The notes below the pieces were generated by a model. It worked only from the letters and a program-made list of their open reading frames with translations, did not search any database and was not told where the DNA came from. A program made the translations under genes and the position numbers. A stretch of DNA of 64,000 nucleotides, from NCBI RefSeq assembly GCF_040807025.1, contig NC_090964.1:2728001-2792000 (forward strand), written 5' to 3'. The stretch's first letter is position 1. Each line of letters begins with the position of its first letter. Source of the DNA: Struthio camelus (lineage: Eukaryota > Chordata > Aves > Struthioniformes > Struthionidae). Of the stretch, positions 24,791 to 36,954 are shown piece after piece.

Positions 24791-25379
24791 TTGCCCTTTA
24801 TGCTCACTCGTCTTCTCATCTTTTTTTTAATTTACAGTTAAGTGAAATGATGACAAAGCTTGTTTGATGGTATATTTCACTTCCTTTTGATCTTGGTTTG
24901 TTGGGTTTTTTTTGTTTGCTTGTTTTTAATTACCAAGTAAAACAGCAGGGGCAGGCAAAATTAAAGGCTCAAGCAAGTTTTGACCCACTCAAGGGGAAGG
25001 AGAAAGAAAAAATTTCTCACAGGAAACAACTTATGAAACACTTGAGTGCTCCACAAACCAGCCAGATGAACAAAAACCAAACTCTCTGACCTGCAGACTG
25101 GGAAATTTGCCATAAAAGACAAACACCTTATCACACGGTCTTGACGTTCAGGCTGAAAGAAGACACAAGCACCTCAAATAAGTTTTATTACAACACATTC
25201 AATAGTAAGACAAAACAGAGAAAAGGGAGGGGCGGGAAAGGGACAGCAGGGGACAGACAGAGCATCTCATGACTCCTGGTCAGTGAACAGCGGCCATTTC
25301 GACCTCATTCACTCGCAGCCACGCAGTGTTTGGCACCTGCAGTGAAGTTTACCTAAATCGCCTAGTTCTACACCACTCC
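24791..25379. other. Short spacer between PTAFR and the EYA3 CpG island
   Basis: About 0.6 kb. T-rich and A-rich runs occur near 24822-24830 and 24907-24930. On the - strand it carries a well-formed polyadenylation signal (25184-25189), described separately. No + strand gene is seen. Confidence 0.6.
25184..25189 (-). terminator. Minus-strand polyadenylation signal below the CpG island
   Basis: TTTATT on the + strand is AATAAA on the - strand (TGTAATAAAACTTATT). It is followed on that strand by the G/T-rich stretch GAGGTGCTTGTGTC, a typical downstream element. There is no A-tail in the genome here, so it is not the end of a retrocopy. It could serve a - strand transcript that starts in the CpG island. 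Confidence 0.4.
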
Positions 25380-25702
25380 AGCTCCCGGGGGCTGAACTTA
25401 ACGGCGAAGCCGGGAGGGCGGCCCGATCCCGCCGCGGGCCGGCCCCCGGCCCCGGCCCCGCTCGCCGCCGGAGGCGGGTCTGTGTAAGGGGGAGGCGCGG
25501 AGCGGCCGGCGGGGCAGCGCCGATAGGGGCCCCGGGCGAGCCAGGCCTGCGGGACACCCGCCGCCGCCGCCCCGCGCCCGCCCCCGCGGCGCCGCCGCCG
25601 CCTCGCGGTGATGCCGTCACTTCCGTCGCCGAGCGAGCTCTGCTTCCGGGTCGCGTTGCCGCTGGCTGGGGGCGAGGAGCTGCTCGGCGCCGCCGCTGCC
25701 AT
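25349..25702 (-). other. Candidate antisense/divergent ORF in the EYA3 CpG island (uncertain)
   Basis: On the - strand an ATG at 25702 in a strong Kozak context (GACATGG) opens 117 codons to a stop at 25349, and an AATAAA follows 160 bp later at 25189-25184. The predicted protein starts MAAAAPSSSSPPASGNATRK and has a six-Arg run and Gly/Arg/Pro-rich parts. I do not recognise it. The frame lies in very GC-rich sequence where open frames arise by chance, and it is open far upstream of the ATG as well, so it may be a shadow. What favours a real unit is the combination of promoter, start context and polyadenylation signal within 600 bp. Confidence 0.2.
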
Positions 25703-26060
25703 GTCCCCCGCGGGACTCGCTCCCGGCCCCGGCTCCGGAGTCGCCTCTCGGTAAGAGCCCGCGGAGGGCGGCCCGCAGCCCGGCCGTGTCCCGGGCTGCC
25801 CGCCCGCCCGCCCGCGCTCCTTACCGGGCACCGTCGTGGTGAGGGCGGCGCGCACCCCCGCGGCGTGCGCGCTCGCCCCGGCGCTGGGCCGCGCCGTCCC
25901 GTCCCGTCCCCTCGGGCGGCTGGCCCGGGGCTTCCGGGGCCCGAGCGAGCCCGTGCTCGTTGGCCGTCGGGGCGCAGCCAGAGGCGAGCTGGACAGTGCG
26001 TGGAGACAGCTGTGTGCGCCTGCCCCTCTTCCACCGCGTAGGAGCGAGGAGAGGTTCAGG
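25380..26060 (+). promoter_or_regulatory. EYA3: CpG-island promoter of EYA3
   Basis: Dense CpG dinucleotides from about 25380 to 26060 in otherwise CpG-poor DNA, with GC boxes (CCCGCCC, CCCCGCGGC) and ETS/GABPA-type motifs at 25619-25627 (CACTTCCG) and 25642-25650 (GCTTCCGGG), as in housekeeping promoters. No TATA box is visible. The island ends at, and overlaps, the exon 1 donor at 25750/25751, which places the start of transcription a little upstream, roughly 25620-25680. The start site itself is not visible from sequence. Confidence 0.85.
25640..25750 (+). other. EYA3: EYA3 non-coding exon 1 (5' end approximate)
   Basis: The 3' end is fixed by a good donor, CCTCTCG|GTAAGA, at 25750/25751 within the CpG island. 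The 5' end is a guess from the ETS motifs. The exon contains one ATG (25701), which belongs to an upstream ORF and not to the EYA3 frame; the EYA3 start is in the exon at 48539. Intron 1 would then be 22.8 kb if no further non-coding exon lies between. Confidence 0.65.
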
Positions 26061-29000
26061 GGCGTTACAGCAGAGCGGGCTGGTAGCAGGTGGAGGTGCA
26101 GCAGACCCAAAGCTTACTGCTGCGGGGTTGTGCCGCCCTCCAGAACGCGGCAGGACCCGAGTCGGTCCGGGACGTTGTCAGCAGTCATGGGTGCCACAAA
26201 CTGCGGGGGGCGTTGGTTGGAGACAGGTGAAGGCTCCAGGAAGGCGCTAATCAGCTCCATTAACGCGGGTAATGAGGACTGGCTTGTGAAAGGTTATAGG
26301 CAGAAAGAACTTGCTGTGGATGATTTGGGATGTGCCTCGGGCTGGTGGGTTGGAGACAGGGCCAGCAGTGTTAAGAAGTTCCAGCTCAGGGCAGCTTTGC
26401 CCAAACTGTTGGCTTTGCAATGAGTCAAGCATATAGGCACTCTTTAGTGTTTTGAATGGGTTTAGGAACTTGCACTCAAGCTTGTGCAGACATAGCCAAA
26501 GCATGGGGCTCAGTTGGGCTTCGTAAACCCTGTTGGGCTCAGATCAACTCCACTGGACGTTCCTGACTGCAGGAATGCTGCGCAGGGATGCTGGAGCTTT
26601 ACACGGAGCCAGCTCAAGCACAGTGTGCCTTATTTGTTTGGTCTCTGCACTGCCTGATGTGGCTAAATTCTTTCCAGACTAGAGCTAGTCCTTGATGCAG
26701 CGTAGCTGTGTTAATTCAGATGCAGCACCATGCAAATAAGTTACTGTACCTTACTCTTTGCATGCAGCTAGCTCTGCTTCTGCTCTCATGATACATTTAA
26801 TCTGTAGTCTGGTAATTGAAAGTCAACCATACTTACAATTGAGATAAGATTTTTATCTGCCTCAGTTGTTTGTTTTCTTGCATTTCTGACTGTTGCAGAC
26901 TATTTTAAATTCAAGATACTGAATAAGATAGGCTTCTCTTTGGAATCATGGTAATTCATATACCTTGAGTCACTCTTTTTTCATAATTTGCTGTTTTTAT
27001 AGATGCAAAAAGATAGTAGTTTTCCAGATTTGACCCATCAAAATGTATCTATTAAGTTTATTTTTTTTTAATTCACCTCACTGTTTTGCTTCTTTTTTAG
27101 ATAAGTTGTGTAGTAATTCTAATGACTTGTCAACTGCTAGCCCTTAATCTTAGTTACCTTTTAAATGCTTAGAAGTGAGAATGTATCTGTGTATTGTTGG
27201 TCAATGTGGCAAACTGGACTGCAAAACTGTCACTTGCACATTACACTTATGTGTTACAGCTGTAATAATTCCTTAACAATTTGTGACTCTATCAACTTCT
27301 GAAGGTTTTGTAACTTCTCAAGACTTTCACCTTTAAATGTACAGATGTTGAATGAGTTTTGAATGCAGTATGTCAGCATAATGCTTTATTAAAAGGATTT
27401 CCAAGTTTTATGTCAATGTGATAAGAGAACCTCTAAAACAAATTAATGTACTGTTTCCTAGCTTTCACATACTGAAAGATAATTATATATGGCTAAATGT
27501 AACCAGATGCTTACCCTATTACTCTAAACAAAGTCTTTTTCAAATAGGAGATAGTGTTCCTGCCTTTGTGCTGAACTGGGTTTGTCTCAGGATCAACGGA
27601 AAAACATGAAGACTGCGTAAAACATACTGAAATGTTTTCATTAAATGGAAAACCTAGCAAGGAGTTTGTTCTCCTGTGTAAGTCATGTTATGCATGATTA
27701 AGGGTTGACAGCAGCTCATCGTAGACATGAGTAACTCAGTGCATGTATTCTTGACTGTCAGAAATAGGAATTTTTTTTTCCTTCTGTGGAAGTCTGTGCT
27801 CCTGTTTTTCTTGCAGAAATGGAATGTTTGTTCCAACTTGTATTGATAGGCTTAGCAATAGCCTATATTTAGGTTCTTGATAATCTGCAGACCCAATTAC
27901 TGGGTTTGGAAAACTCTGAAAGAGGAGCTGCCAGGGTGGAGATCTATAGGAAACTCTGAGGGCTTCAATGGAATCATGACAGGATTTAACTGGTAATTTT
28001 GCGTATGCGCTTTTACCCAGCACTGTCCAGACACAGCCCACTTCCAGGCAATATTCTCCTTTGCAGCAGCTCATGAATGTTTTGTTTTGTCACGTAGAGC
28101 GTGAGCTCACCCACTGGTGAGTCCTAAAAACTAGGTTAAGAAAGGCTTAGTCTTATCACTAATTTATTCTCTGTTTCCTTTTTCTGTGTTTTTCTTCCTT
28201 TAATTTTTTAAAGGGCAGCAAAACAAGCAATTCCTCAGAAGTATTTTCCCTGCTGGCCCCTATCTAGCAGCGTTTAAAGGACTGGTCATAGGATGCTGTT
28301 CTACCGCTTCAGCACCTGAGGAAGTAACTGCAAACCCTTTCTTCCTTCTTGCAGCAGCATCTAGAACTTGGGTGAAGGTAGCGCTTCTGGTAGCAAGCAG
28401 TCAGATTTCCTCCTTATGTGTTGCTCAAATCTGACGGTTCGGATAGTGCTGCAGGGAGAAAACACAGCATCATAGCAGGCTTTTCGATGTATGGTGTCAT
28501 CTTGAGCTACACCACACAGGTCACTGCTGTCTTGCCTTTTCCGGGTTGTTACCAAACAGTCCCTTGTCTAGGCCATATTACTAGAATACAAGCTGTCTAT
28601 TTAGAAAAATAACCTAGTCTTGTGAGGAAGCTGATTGGGATCTTTTTCCATCTCTTAGATAAATCATTGGGATTAAAGATATTGGCTAATCTAATTTCAG
28701 AGATGACTAAATAGTTCTTCAGTTCTGTAGAAGGTGAATCTCCCTTCCTAAAGTTATGAACTTGTGTCCTGTTTAGAGAGCTACTCTGACATTCCTAGAG
28801 CTTCCTTCTGAGTTTTGAAGACTGTGCTGTTTGTGCTCCAATGTTGACAGTCTTGCTTCTCTGAGAGCCAACAATTGGAACGTAGCATAAAGTGTAGCTT
28901 TAATCCCTGGGTAGTGATTCATATTTCTATGAATATCATACCATTACATGTAATTCCATTTTGAAGATTTTACAAAATAGTCTGACAATAATATCTTTGT

Positions 29001-32000
29001 TTTATTCTATTTGAGAGAGCTTAAGAAATTCCTTGCTAACTAAATATGATTGATTTAAGATGAGCAGGGGAGAAAAATACACATTCAGGACTAGCTATCA
29101 CCTAGAAAAATGGATAATTAATTACTTTTTGCAGAGTAGAAAAGAAGAAAGTGACAGAACTATTTTCAGAACATTATGGAAGTGTTCTGAAGTAGGCTTA
29201 GCACTGGTTCAGTAACAGAATTTCCCCACGCTGCTTTCCTGATAAAGGCATAGTTGTTCCCATGTACCTATTTGGAAAATATTGTTACAAAGAATAATCC
29301 TGTTAGCTCAAGACTTTGACGTTTTATGTAGAAGTCTGGTCTCATTTGTAGTATGTCTGATCTTCTGCTCAATATAATTATAAGAGCTCTTGAAATTTCA
29401 GGAGTCCTTGCCTTGATTGCTCCATATGTTTTAAATCCATGTTTCCTGTCCATCCTGAAGTTCTTGGGTATAGGGAGGGGAGCTGGCCTTTCTTGAAGAT
29501 AGAAGGAAACTAGAAGTTAATAGGGAATACTTTTTTTTTTTCTTTTTAAGTTTTGCTGATACTGTGGAGAATTATGAAAAAAGACACAAAGCGTTTTATT
29601 CTTCTTTGTATTGTCTCATTTTTTTTCTGTCCAGTAGTTGATCTGTCATGCCAAGCATGCTGTTAGGATGCCCTTTTTAGATATGAGGAAAATTCATTTT
29701 CTTGGCTTAAAAAATAATCATTATAAAATACTTGCCTGATACAGGGAAAGCAGAAAGTCCCCATAAATCAGTGAAGTCATTGCTCTTTACATTTTGAAAT
29801 AAGATGGCGATAGTTGCTTGATCGTCTCTGAATTATTAAATCTTTTCAGTAGCTCTCCAGGACCTATAGAGTTTACATTTATGCTGAAGAAAAACACTAC
29901 CAAGTTGTTTGTTAAGTTACTGTAATCTCTAAATTAACTGACTTTTTGGTGCATGCTGTTATAAAGGACATGTATAATTGGGGATTACTGAAAATGCTAG
30001 TTCTTAAAGGCTGAATGTTTCAGAACCCAGCATGTGTCAGGCAGCTTGTTTTTCAATGACGAAAGTAAAAAGTGGACTATGTCAAGAGAAAATTTTTGGC
30101 AGACTCTGCTGGCTGGAATAGGCCTATGTCAAGAAAGACAGCCCTTTGAGGAATTTCTTGATATTAACACTTTTTGGAGCTAAAAGGCAGTAGAAAATGT
30201 TGTGGACTGTTATTTCTCAAAGGTTACCTTGTAAATGTGATAACCAAAAAAATGCTAATTACTTGGTGAGACAAGGTGAGAAAAGTGCTTGGACTAAAAT
30301 ACTCTGCAGGATCTTATCTTATCTTCTAAGGCCTTTTGAATAAATCTACTTGTGTTTGGTCAAAATTCACTTTCCTGTCGGCTGTACAAGTCGCTGAGAT
30401 TTCATTGTGGCTACTAGGAGTTAAGACAAGATATCTTTCCCAGTAGGCAGACTTATTTGTGAAGTGTGCCAGAATGAGCAACACGTGCTACTCATAGAAG
30501 AGGGAAAAAAACCACAATCCTGAGATTGTATATCGTTCTGCTCGTTTCTGCTGATACCTTAGTCATAATGTTAGTCACTCGCCTGAGCTCTTGGCTTCTC
30601 TGGGGATGGGCGCACAGTCACAAGTGACTGAGCTACCAGGACTTGACAAGAAGTCGCTCCTCACGTAAGCTGCAAAAATTAATTGTGCCTGCGCTCCTTG
30701 CCTATCCCCATCGTCAAATAAAACTGATCGTAGCTCAACTGAGTGTAAGGTTAAAACAGTCTTTGATTACCTTTGCAGTAGTTTGAATAAAGTGGTTCAC
30801 TTTGCAACTGGTGTCAGCTAAAATTAAAATACACAGTATTATCACTTGTCACAACTCAGCCAGTTACGTATATCTTAATAAATCAATGACCTAATCATTT
30901 ATCTGTTCAAATCCATAGTATGTTTCAGAATTTAATCTGCAAGCATCAGAAAATGCAGAACAGGCAATAACTATTTTTTTTCTAGAGCTTGTTTGTTGTC
31001 CAGTTAGAAATAAATTCCCAATGACAAGGTCTGAATGAAATATATTTCTTGGCAATGAAAATATTTTCATGATCTTGTTTACTTCCTCTTGAAATCAAGC
31101 AACATTTACACAAATTGAAAGATTAGAGGACCTGTTTTACATGATGCCTGAACCAGTGTATTAATTTGTTCTTTTTTTTAATCTTGAGCAGAGAAATACA
31201 CATGCACACAAAGAAAAAACCACTATGGAAAGGTGTAGACAAGGTTTGAGTCTCTTCTTGAAACCATGCTTTTATGAGCCCTAAACTCTCATGCTCTTCT
31301 TTGTTACACCTCTTTTTTATTTTTTTTCCTCCATTTAAAAGCTGTAACTCAGGAAGTGCATTCAGTTTAAAAAAAGAAAACCTCAAAGCTTGATGGTTGT
31401 CTATCAAACCCGGACTGTCTTGTTGGTCTTTGTAACAGGTAAAATAGACAGTGTGACTGAGACTTCTGTAGATCAAGACCTATATTAACATAACAAGCTT
31501 TGTTTGAGAAAGTTCAGAGCTTTTGCACTGTTCTGCCTTTGCCATAACTTCATGGTAAGTGTCGTCTTGCTCCTTCAGGGCCTTCCAATGATTTTTCTGT
31601 GTGTGTAGCATGAGTCAAATGTGGATTTGGAAATGGATTCTGTTTGTTTTGCTTCTTGTGTGTGAACCCAGAGATTCACTAATAGCACTACCTTTGCTTG
31701 AAGGTAGTGAGTAATCCATGCTGGGGTTGCTGAATGCAGATATTTTCTCCGTTTAAACAAAGACTTGAAAAGATGCAAGAGCTAAAGGTCATCTTTCTCT
31801 ATAGTAAGAGAAGAGTTTGAAGTAAGACAGATCAAAAGACCAAAGCTTATGTGGCCAGAATAAAATTGTCTAGAAATCTATTTTTGTCTTCTGGAGAAGA
31901 GAACTGGTGATGGGAATGAGCCATTTCTCATGCTCTTGAACTGAAAATACTTTGCATGTGGTAAATATAACATTTTGTGAAATGACTAGACTGACAGTTA

Positions 32001-33039
32001 AAGAATTAAAATAAATAATGATATGAAAGAGAAAAAGAAAATGGGAATGGATGGAAGGGCAACAGGGAAAAGAAAGGAAATACGAGCCTAGTTTTTACTG
32101 TAAAAATTTTGTTGTCCTGGCTGCAGGATGTTGCCATATCTTTTGAGGCCTGCATAGAAAACTATTTTTGTGTCTTTAAATGTAACTTTTTTTTACTGAT
32201 TTTTCTTAGTCCGGAAAACAGGTGAGCTACATGCACTCACAAAAAAGGAATCATAGCCTGTTTTCTCTCTTTTTATAACAAAATAAAGCAATCCATACTT
32301 AGGATCAGGTCAGAGATTCTTAGGTTAACGTGTGAGTTGGTCACTGGTAGCAGCCATGTATTATGATTTATACTGAAGAAGAATCAAGTGAACTAGCAGG
32401 ATAGAAGGAGGGTATGGGGAGAAGTAGGACCTTTCAGGAAGGATCTGGAAAAAAGTCATCAGAGGTGTCTTTGCCAAAATTATACCTAGCAAAAGATACG
32501 ATGCTTCCATTTGTGAGATGCGTGCTGTTGCTTGTAGCTTGACTGAGCTGCCAAGAGCAGAGAGAGAAAAGGATTTTTCCAGTGAGCTCTAGCAAGAAGA
32601 TACAAGAGAATCTTTTACCATCTGGGTCTGCATTTGTTTGATTGTTACTAATTGTAAGTTTGGGGGTTGTTGAATTCCAGCTGTGTTCTTTCTTGTTCTA
32701 GGTGATTCTTGACACAACAGTATTAATTAGTGGTAGACATTATATCGATTAAATGAGATTAGGGATGGTTTTTTGATAGTAGTTATGAGGAACTACTGTG
32801 ATTGGCATCAGATGATAACCAGGCTGTAGCAATCGATCTCTGAGACATGGCAGAAGGAGACTATCAATGGGATGCAGTACTGTCAGGGTACCAGCTTTAC
32901 AGAAATGGTGGAATAGGATAGGTGGGAGAGAGGCACTGCACGTGAAGAACTGCATAAAGGGTAACAGGAAAAGAGAAGTAATATCAGGTCTGGATGAGTG
33001 GAAATCTTGTATGTTAAACACACTGGTAGGATGAACTGC
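25751..33039 (+). other. EYA3: EYA3 intron 1, 5' part
   Basis: AT-rich non-coding DNA after the CpG island. Short T-runs (27060-27069, 29531-29540, 31164-31172, 31315-31328). I see no recognisable repeat copies or exons. Open frames are short and unremarkable. Confidence 0.6.
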
Positions 33040-33859
33040 CAAATCCCAGATCAGGATGATGATCAAGATCAGGAACTGTTAAGTGAGACCAGAGAAGCTG
33101 CAATTTTAAGACAGTAAGGGTGGGAGATTTCAGCTACCTCAGCAGAGACCAATTCAATGTTTTATCAGGAAGAGAGGTAGAGGGAACGCTTTTTAAACAC
33201 AGATGACTGTTTCCTAGATCAACCAAGTTTAAACCTACAAGAACAGCTGCTTTTTTGAATTTGGTAGAGCATAGGACCTACTTTGAGCTATTAGTGGGAC
33301 AACCGTAATAGTAATCACAGTAACCACAATTAGATGTAACTTGGTGGATGGAAACAGCAGGCCAGTGTGGGTGCGGTCACGGTCAGATGGAGCTAGATCA
33401 GAAGGGTCAGAGGAACTAGATCAGGTTTAAGTAAATATACAAGAAGAATGGGACCTGGTGGGTTAGTTAAATGTTAATAAGTTCCCTGGACCAGCTTACA
33501 AACAGCTGTTGTGCCAGAGAACTAATAGTCTTTCACTATAATTCTCATCTACAAAGGGGGCTCCAGAGGGTGAGAACAACGTACTGGTGACTGAGTTCCA
33601 CCAGCAGTAAGATAATAAGGCATTTCGAAGAAAAAAAAAAACTGTTCACAGGAAAGCATGATGTGTTGGGAAGCGGCCTGCAAGGCTTCTGTAAAATGCC
33701 ACCTTGTTAATCTACTGGAGTTCTACAAGCGTATGGCTAGAGGGAGACAATGGGTATAATCGATTTTCAAAAAAACTTTGCAAAGGTTCAGTTAAAGAAG
33801 CAAAGTTTCCACAGGCTTGAAATAAAAGTTCTTTATCCATGGGGAGTTGGTGAAAGGAT
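33040..33859 (+). mobile_element. Old CR1 LINE in sense orientation, upstream half (split element)
   Basis: Diverged CR1 ORF2 landmarks in sense order: GGGAGATTTCAGCTACCTC (the 'GDFNYP' region), GACTGTTTCCTAGATCAACC, then ACCTTGTTAATCTACTGGAG, GATTTTCAAAAAAACTTTGC (the 'DFQKAFD' RT motif) and TTTATCCATGGGGAGTTGGT. The frame is destroyed by stops and indels. The element stops abruptly at 33859 in the 'WI.NWL..R' region. Its continuation, starting with the 'VLFNIF..D' region, resumes at about 38276 on the same strand, so the two parts are one insertion later split by other elements. The 5' edge is approximate. Confidence 0.75.
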
Positions 33860-36800
33860 AGAATGACAGAAAGATTTAGACTGGAAAGGAGGTGACCTGC
33901 TTCAATCTCCTGCTCAGAGGAGGGCTAACTTGAAGGCTGCAGTATGTTGTTCAGGATCTTATCCAGTGGGATTTTGAAAATGTCCAAGAATGGGCATTTC
34001 ACCACCTCTCTAGGTCCCTGCTTGACCACTCTCACGGTGAAGAAATTTTTCTTATGTGCAGCTGGAGTTTTCCATGTTGCGATTTGTGACTGTTAGCTCT
34101 TGTCCTTTCTCTAGGCACCTGAGATGAGTCTGGCTGCATCTTTTCTGTGATCTTCCTTTAGCAGTAGAAGATGCCAATTAGATTCCTACCCCTTCAGCAT
34201 CTGTTCTCCAGACTAAACAAGCCCAGTTTCCTCAGCATCTCCTTGTACGTTATGTGTGCCCCCTGTCATCTTTACAGCCCCTCACTGCACTCTCTGTTGT
34301 CTGTGGTTCTCTCCTGCACTGGGGAACCCAAAGCCAGACAGAGTACTCCAGATGTGGTCTTACAGGAGCCAGATAAAGGGAAGTAATCGCCTCCCTCAGC
34401 CTGCTGGCTACATTCACAGTAATGTAGCCCAGTTTGAGACTAGCCTCTATTGCTGTAAAGGCTCACAGCTCACTCATGTTCAACTTCTTGTCCACTAGGA
34501 CCTCCAATTTCTTTCCTGCAGAGCAGTGACCTAGTTGGTTCCCAGCCTGTCCTGCTGCATGAGGTTTTTTTCCATCCCAGGGGCAGCAGGTAGTGCTTGT
34601 CTATGTTGAACTTGATGAGGTTCCTGCCAGTACGTTCTTCCAGCCTGTCACAGTCCATCTGAGGTAGCAGTTCTGCTCTTCAGGCGTTCTGACTGCATCC
34701 CCTAGTTGGGCGTTACCCACAAACTTGGTGAAGGTGTATTTTGAACCATCACTCAGGTCCTTGGTGAAGATCTTAATATAGCCTCCAGTACCAACTCCTG
34801 TAGGTTGCTATTTATAACCAGCCGCTAGTGAGTTTGTAAACCTGTAACCACTATCCCTTTAGCCAGTCCAGCCTGTTTTTCATCTGCTTTGTAGTCTGTC
34901 CATCTAATTCATACCTGCCAAGTTTTTCTGCAAAGATGCTGCTTTGGAAGCCTTATTAAAATCAGGGTACAGAACATTTACAAATCTCTTTTCATCCATA
35001 GATTTCATCAGAGAAGGCAGTCAGGTTCGTGAGACACCGTTTGCCTTTGGTGAATCCATGCTGGCTGTTCCCAGTCACTTTTTTTGTCCTTCATATGCCT
35101 GGAAATGGTTTCCATGTGGATTTGCTCCACACTGTTCCCAGGAACTGAGTCAAGTTTGGCCTGTATTTCCCTTCCTACCTGTTTTGACAGAGACGTTTAC
35201 CTTTTTCCAGTCATCAGGGATCTTCCTTGATTGCCATAACCTTTCAAAGACGATAAAGAGCAGCCTTGCATTGGCATTTGCCAGCTCATTCACCATCCCA
35301 TTTGGTGCTATGGACTTGTATATGTCCAATTTGCTTAAGGTAGATCCTAACTTCATGTCTCTATACCATTGGTAGCGTCAGAGAGCAGTGGAGCAGGCTA
35401 GTCCCTAAGGAAAGGGGGGCTGACTGTGATAGCAAGGCAGATAGCAGCAGTGGCCTCACTGACAAGGGCACAGTCCCACCCAAGCCAAGAGAGTAGGGTA
35501 GGTGCAGTGATGCTAGGTAGCTAGGTTCAGCTGAGAGTCCAAATTGCCAGCGAAATCTGTAGTGAGGCAGATCTGAGGTCGGGCTGGGAAGTCAAGTCAG
35601 GGTCAGGTCTGGAGACAGTAACTGTGGTCAGACGTAGTCCAGTGATTTCTAGGCAAGTCCATAAGAACGAGTCAGTTCCAAGGTCTACCCAGAAAGTCAG
35701 TCCATTGGTCAGGGTCAACAGGATACATGGCTTGTCACAGGCGTGACCTGCAATGCAGCTGTGTTGTAGCTCAGATGGGGGCCAAAGGCAAGAGCCTCAG
35801 CTTAAAAGTAGTTCCCAAGGGAGGGAGTGCTGGCCTTTACTAGCCTCCAAGCAGAGCTTTCTAGAACAGCTTTTCCCAAGGTCTCCAACTGTACTGTCTT
35901 GATCCTAAGCCCAGGCAACCAAACCCCCAGGAGGGGAGAAAATTTGTTTAGGGGTCTGACAGGTAGTACTTTCTTCCTCCAAGCTCTGTCACGTGGGAGG
36001 CCTGAGAGCAGAACCTGCCAGTAAAGCCTGAAGTAAAGAAGGCATTGAATACCTCAGATTTTCCTGTGTTCTTCCTCAATAGATCACCTGTCCTGCTCAG
36101 CAGCAGGTCAGCAGTTTTCTTCATCTTCCTTTTACTGCCAGTATGTCTACAGAAGTCCCTCTTGTTGTCCTTTGCATCCCTTGCTGATTTTGACCCCAGC
36201 CAGATTTCCTAATTCTATGTCTGCATGCCTGTTTGATTCTCCTGAGCTCCTCCCGTATGTCTGGTGTCTATTTGCACCCGCCATGCATTTCCTTTTGGAG
36301 CTGAGTCAGAAGTTCAGCCAAACTGGACTCCTCCCACATCTGCTCATTTTGCTGCACGTTGGCATAGACTGTCTTCTTGTGCTTGGAGGAAGTTGTTGTT
36401 GAAGATCGGCCATCTCTCCTAGGCTCCTTTGCTCTTCAGACCCTCCTGTGGTGTCTTGCCTGTCAGTCTCTCAAACAAGCAGAAGTACAGCTATTTATTC
36501 TGTTACTTGTCTCTCTTGCTATTCCCAGGATCTTGAACTCTTACCAGAGTCAAGACTGCTACTGATCATCACATCCCTCACCAGTTTGTCCTTTATTAGT
36601 GAGTAGCAGATCCAGCAGAGCACCTTCTCAGGTCAGCTCACTTAGCAACTATATAAAAAAAATTGTCTTTGTGCTCAAAATTCTCCTAAATTTCGTATGA
36701 CCCACCACATTTCCCTCCCAGAAGGTAGCAGGGTGGTTAAAGGGGCATAACTCGCCCCTCCCCCCGCCTGCCATCTTCCCTTCCCATCTTTCCTCATGAG

Positions 36801-36954
36801 CCTGTATGCTTCCGTCACAGCACTTGAGTCATGTGAGGTGTGCCATTACATCTCTGTATTTCCAGTGAGGTTGTAGTTCTACAACTGCATGGACTTCTGT
36901 TTTTTCCTGTGTGTTTCCTAGGCTGTGTATGTTGGTTTACAGACATGTCAGCTT
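33860..36954 (-). mobile_element. Older CR1 LINE, reverse orientation, nested in the sense CR1
   Basis: On the + strand it starts with the reverse complement of a CR1 3' tail (AGAATGACAGAAAGATTTAG) and runs backwards through the RT (GTGAATCCATGCTGGCTG, ATCAGGGATCTTCCTTG) to about 35370. After an unrelated block (35375-36015) it continues with the segment upstream of the RT (GCATTGAATACCTCAGATTT, CTTGTTGTCCTTTGCATCCC, GATCTTGAACTCTTACCAGA) and the far 5' part (GGCTGTGTATGTTGGTTTAC). It is unusually long for a CR1 copy, about 2.4 kb of CR1-derived sequence, but its frames carry many stops. It is interrupted at 36955 by a young CR1 and seems to continue for about 165 bp after it. Confidence 0.75.
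35375..36015. other. Unidentified block inside the older CR1
   Basis: About 640 bp lying between two CR1-derived segments. It does not resemble CR1. Its central part (35575-35725) is enriched in imperfect GTCAGG/GTCAAG words, for example GTCAAGTCAGGGTCAGG. I do not recognise the source. It might be a fragment of an LTR element, a DNA transposon or a diverged part of the host locus. Edges are approximate. Confidence 0.4.

Noticed and set aside
25309-26110. Two long minus-strand frames (241 and 253 codons) across the CpG island as protein-coding genes
   Set aside because: They are Ala/Arg/Gly/Pro-rich low-complexity frames that overlap each other and EYA3 exon 1. They extend far upstream of any plausible start. 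Only the short ATG-25702 part, with a polyadenylation signal, is kept as a weak candidate.
25836-26423. 195-codon + strand frame after EYA3 exon 1
   Set aside because: It starts inside intron 1, is GC-driven at its beginning, and has no recognisable domain.
32749-33066. 105-codon minus-strand frame
   Set aside because: It overlaps the degraded sense-strand CR1 and nearby intron and has no recognisable product.
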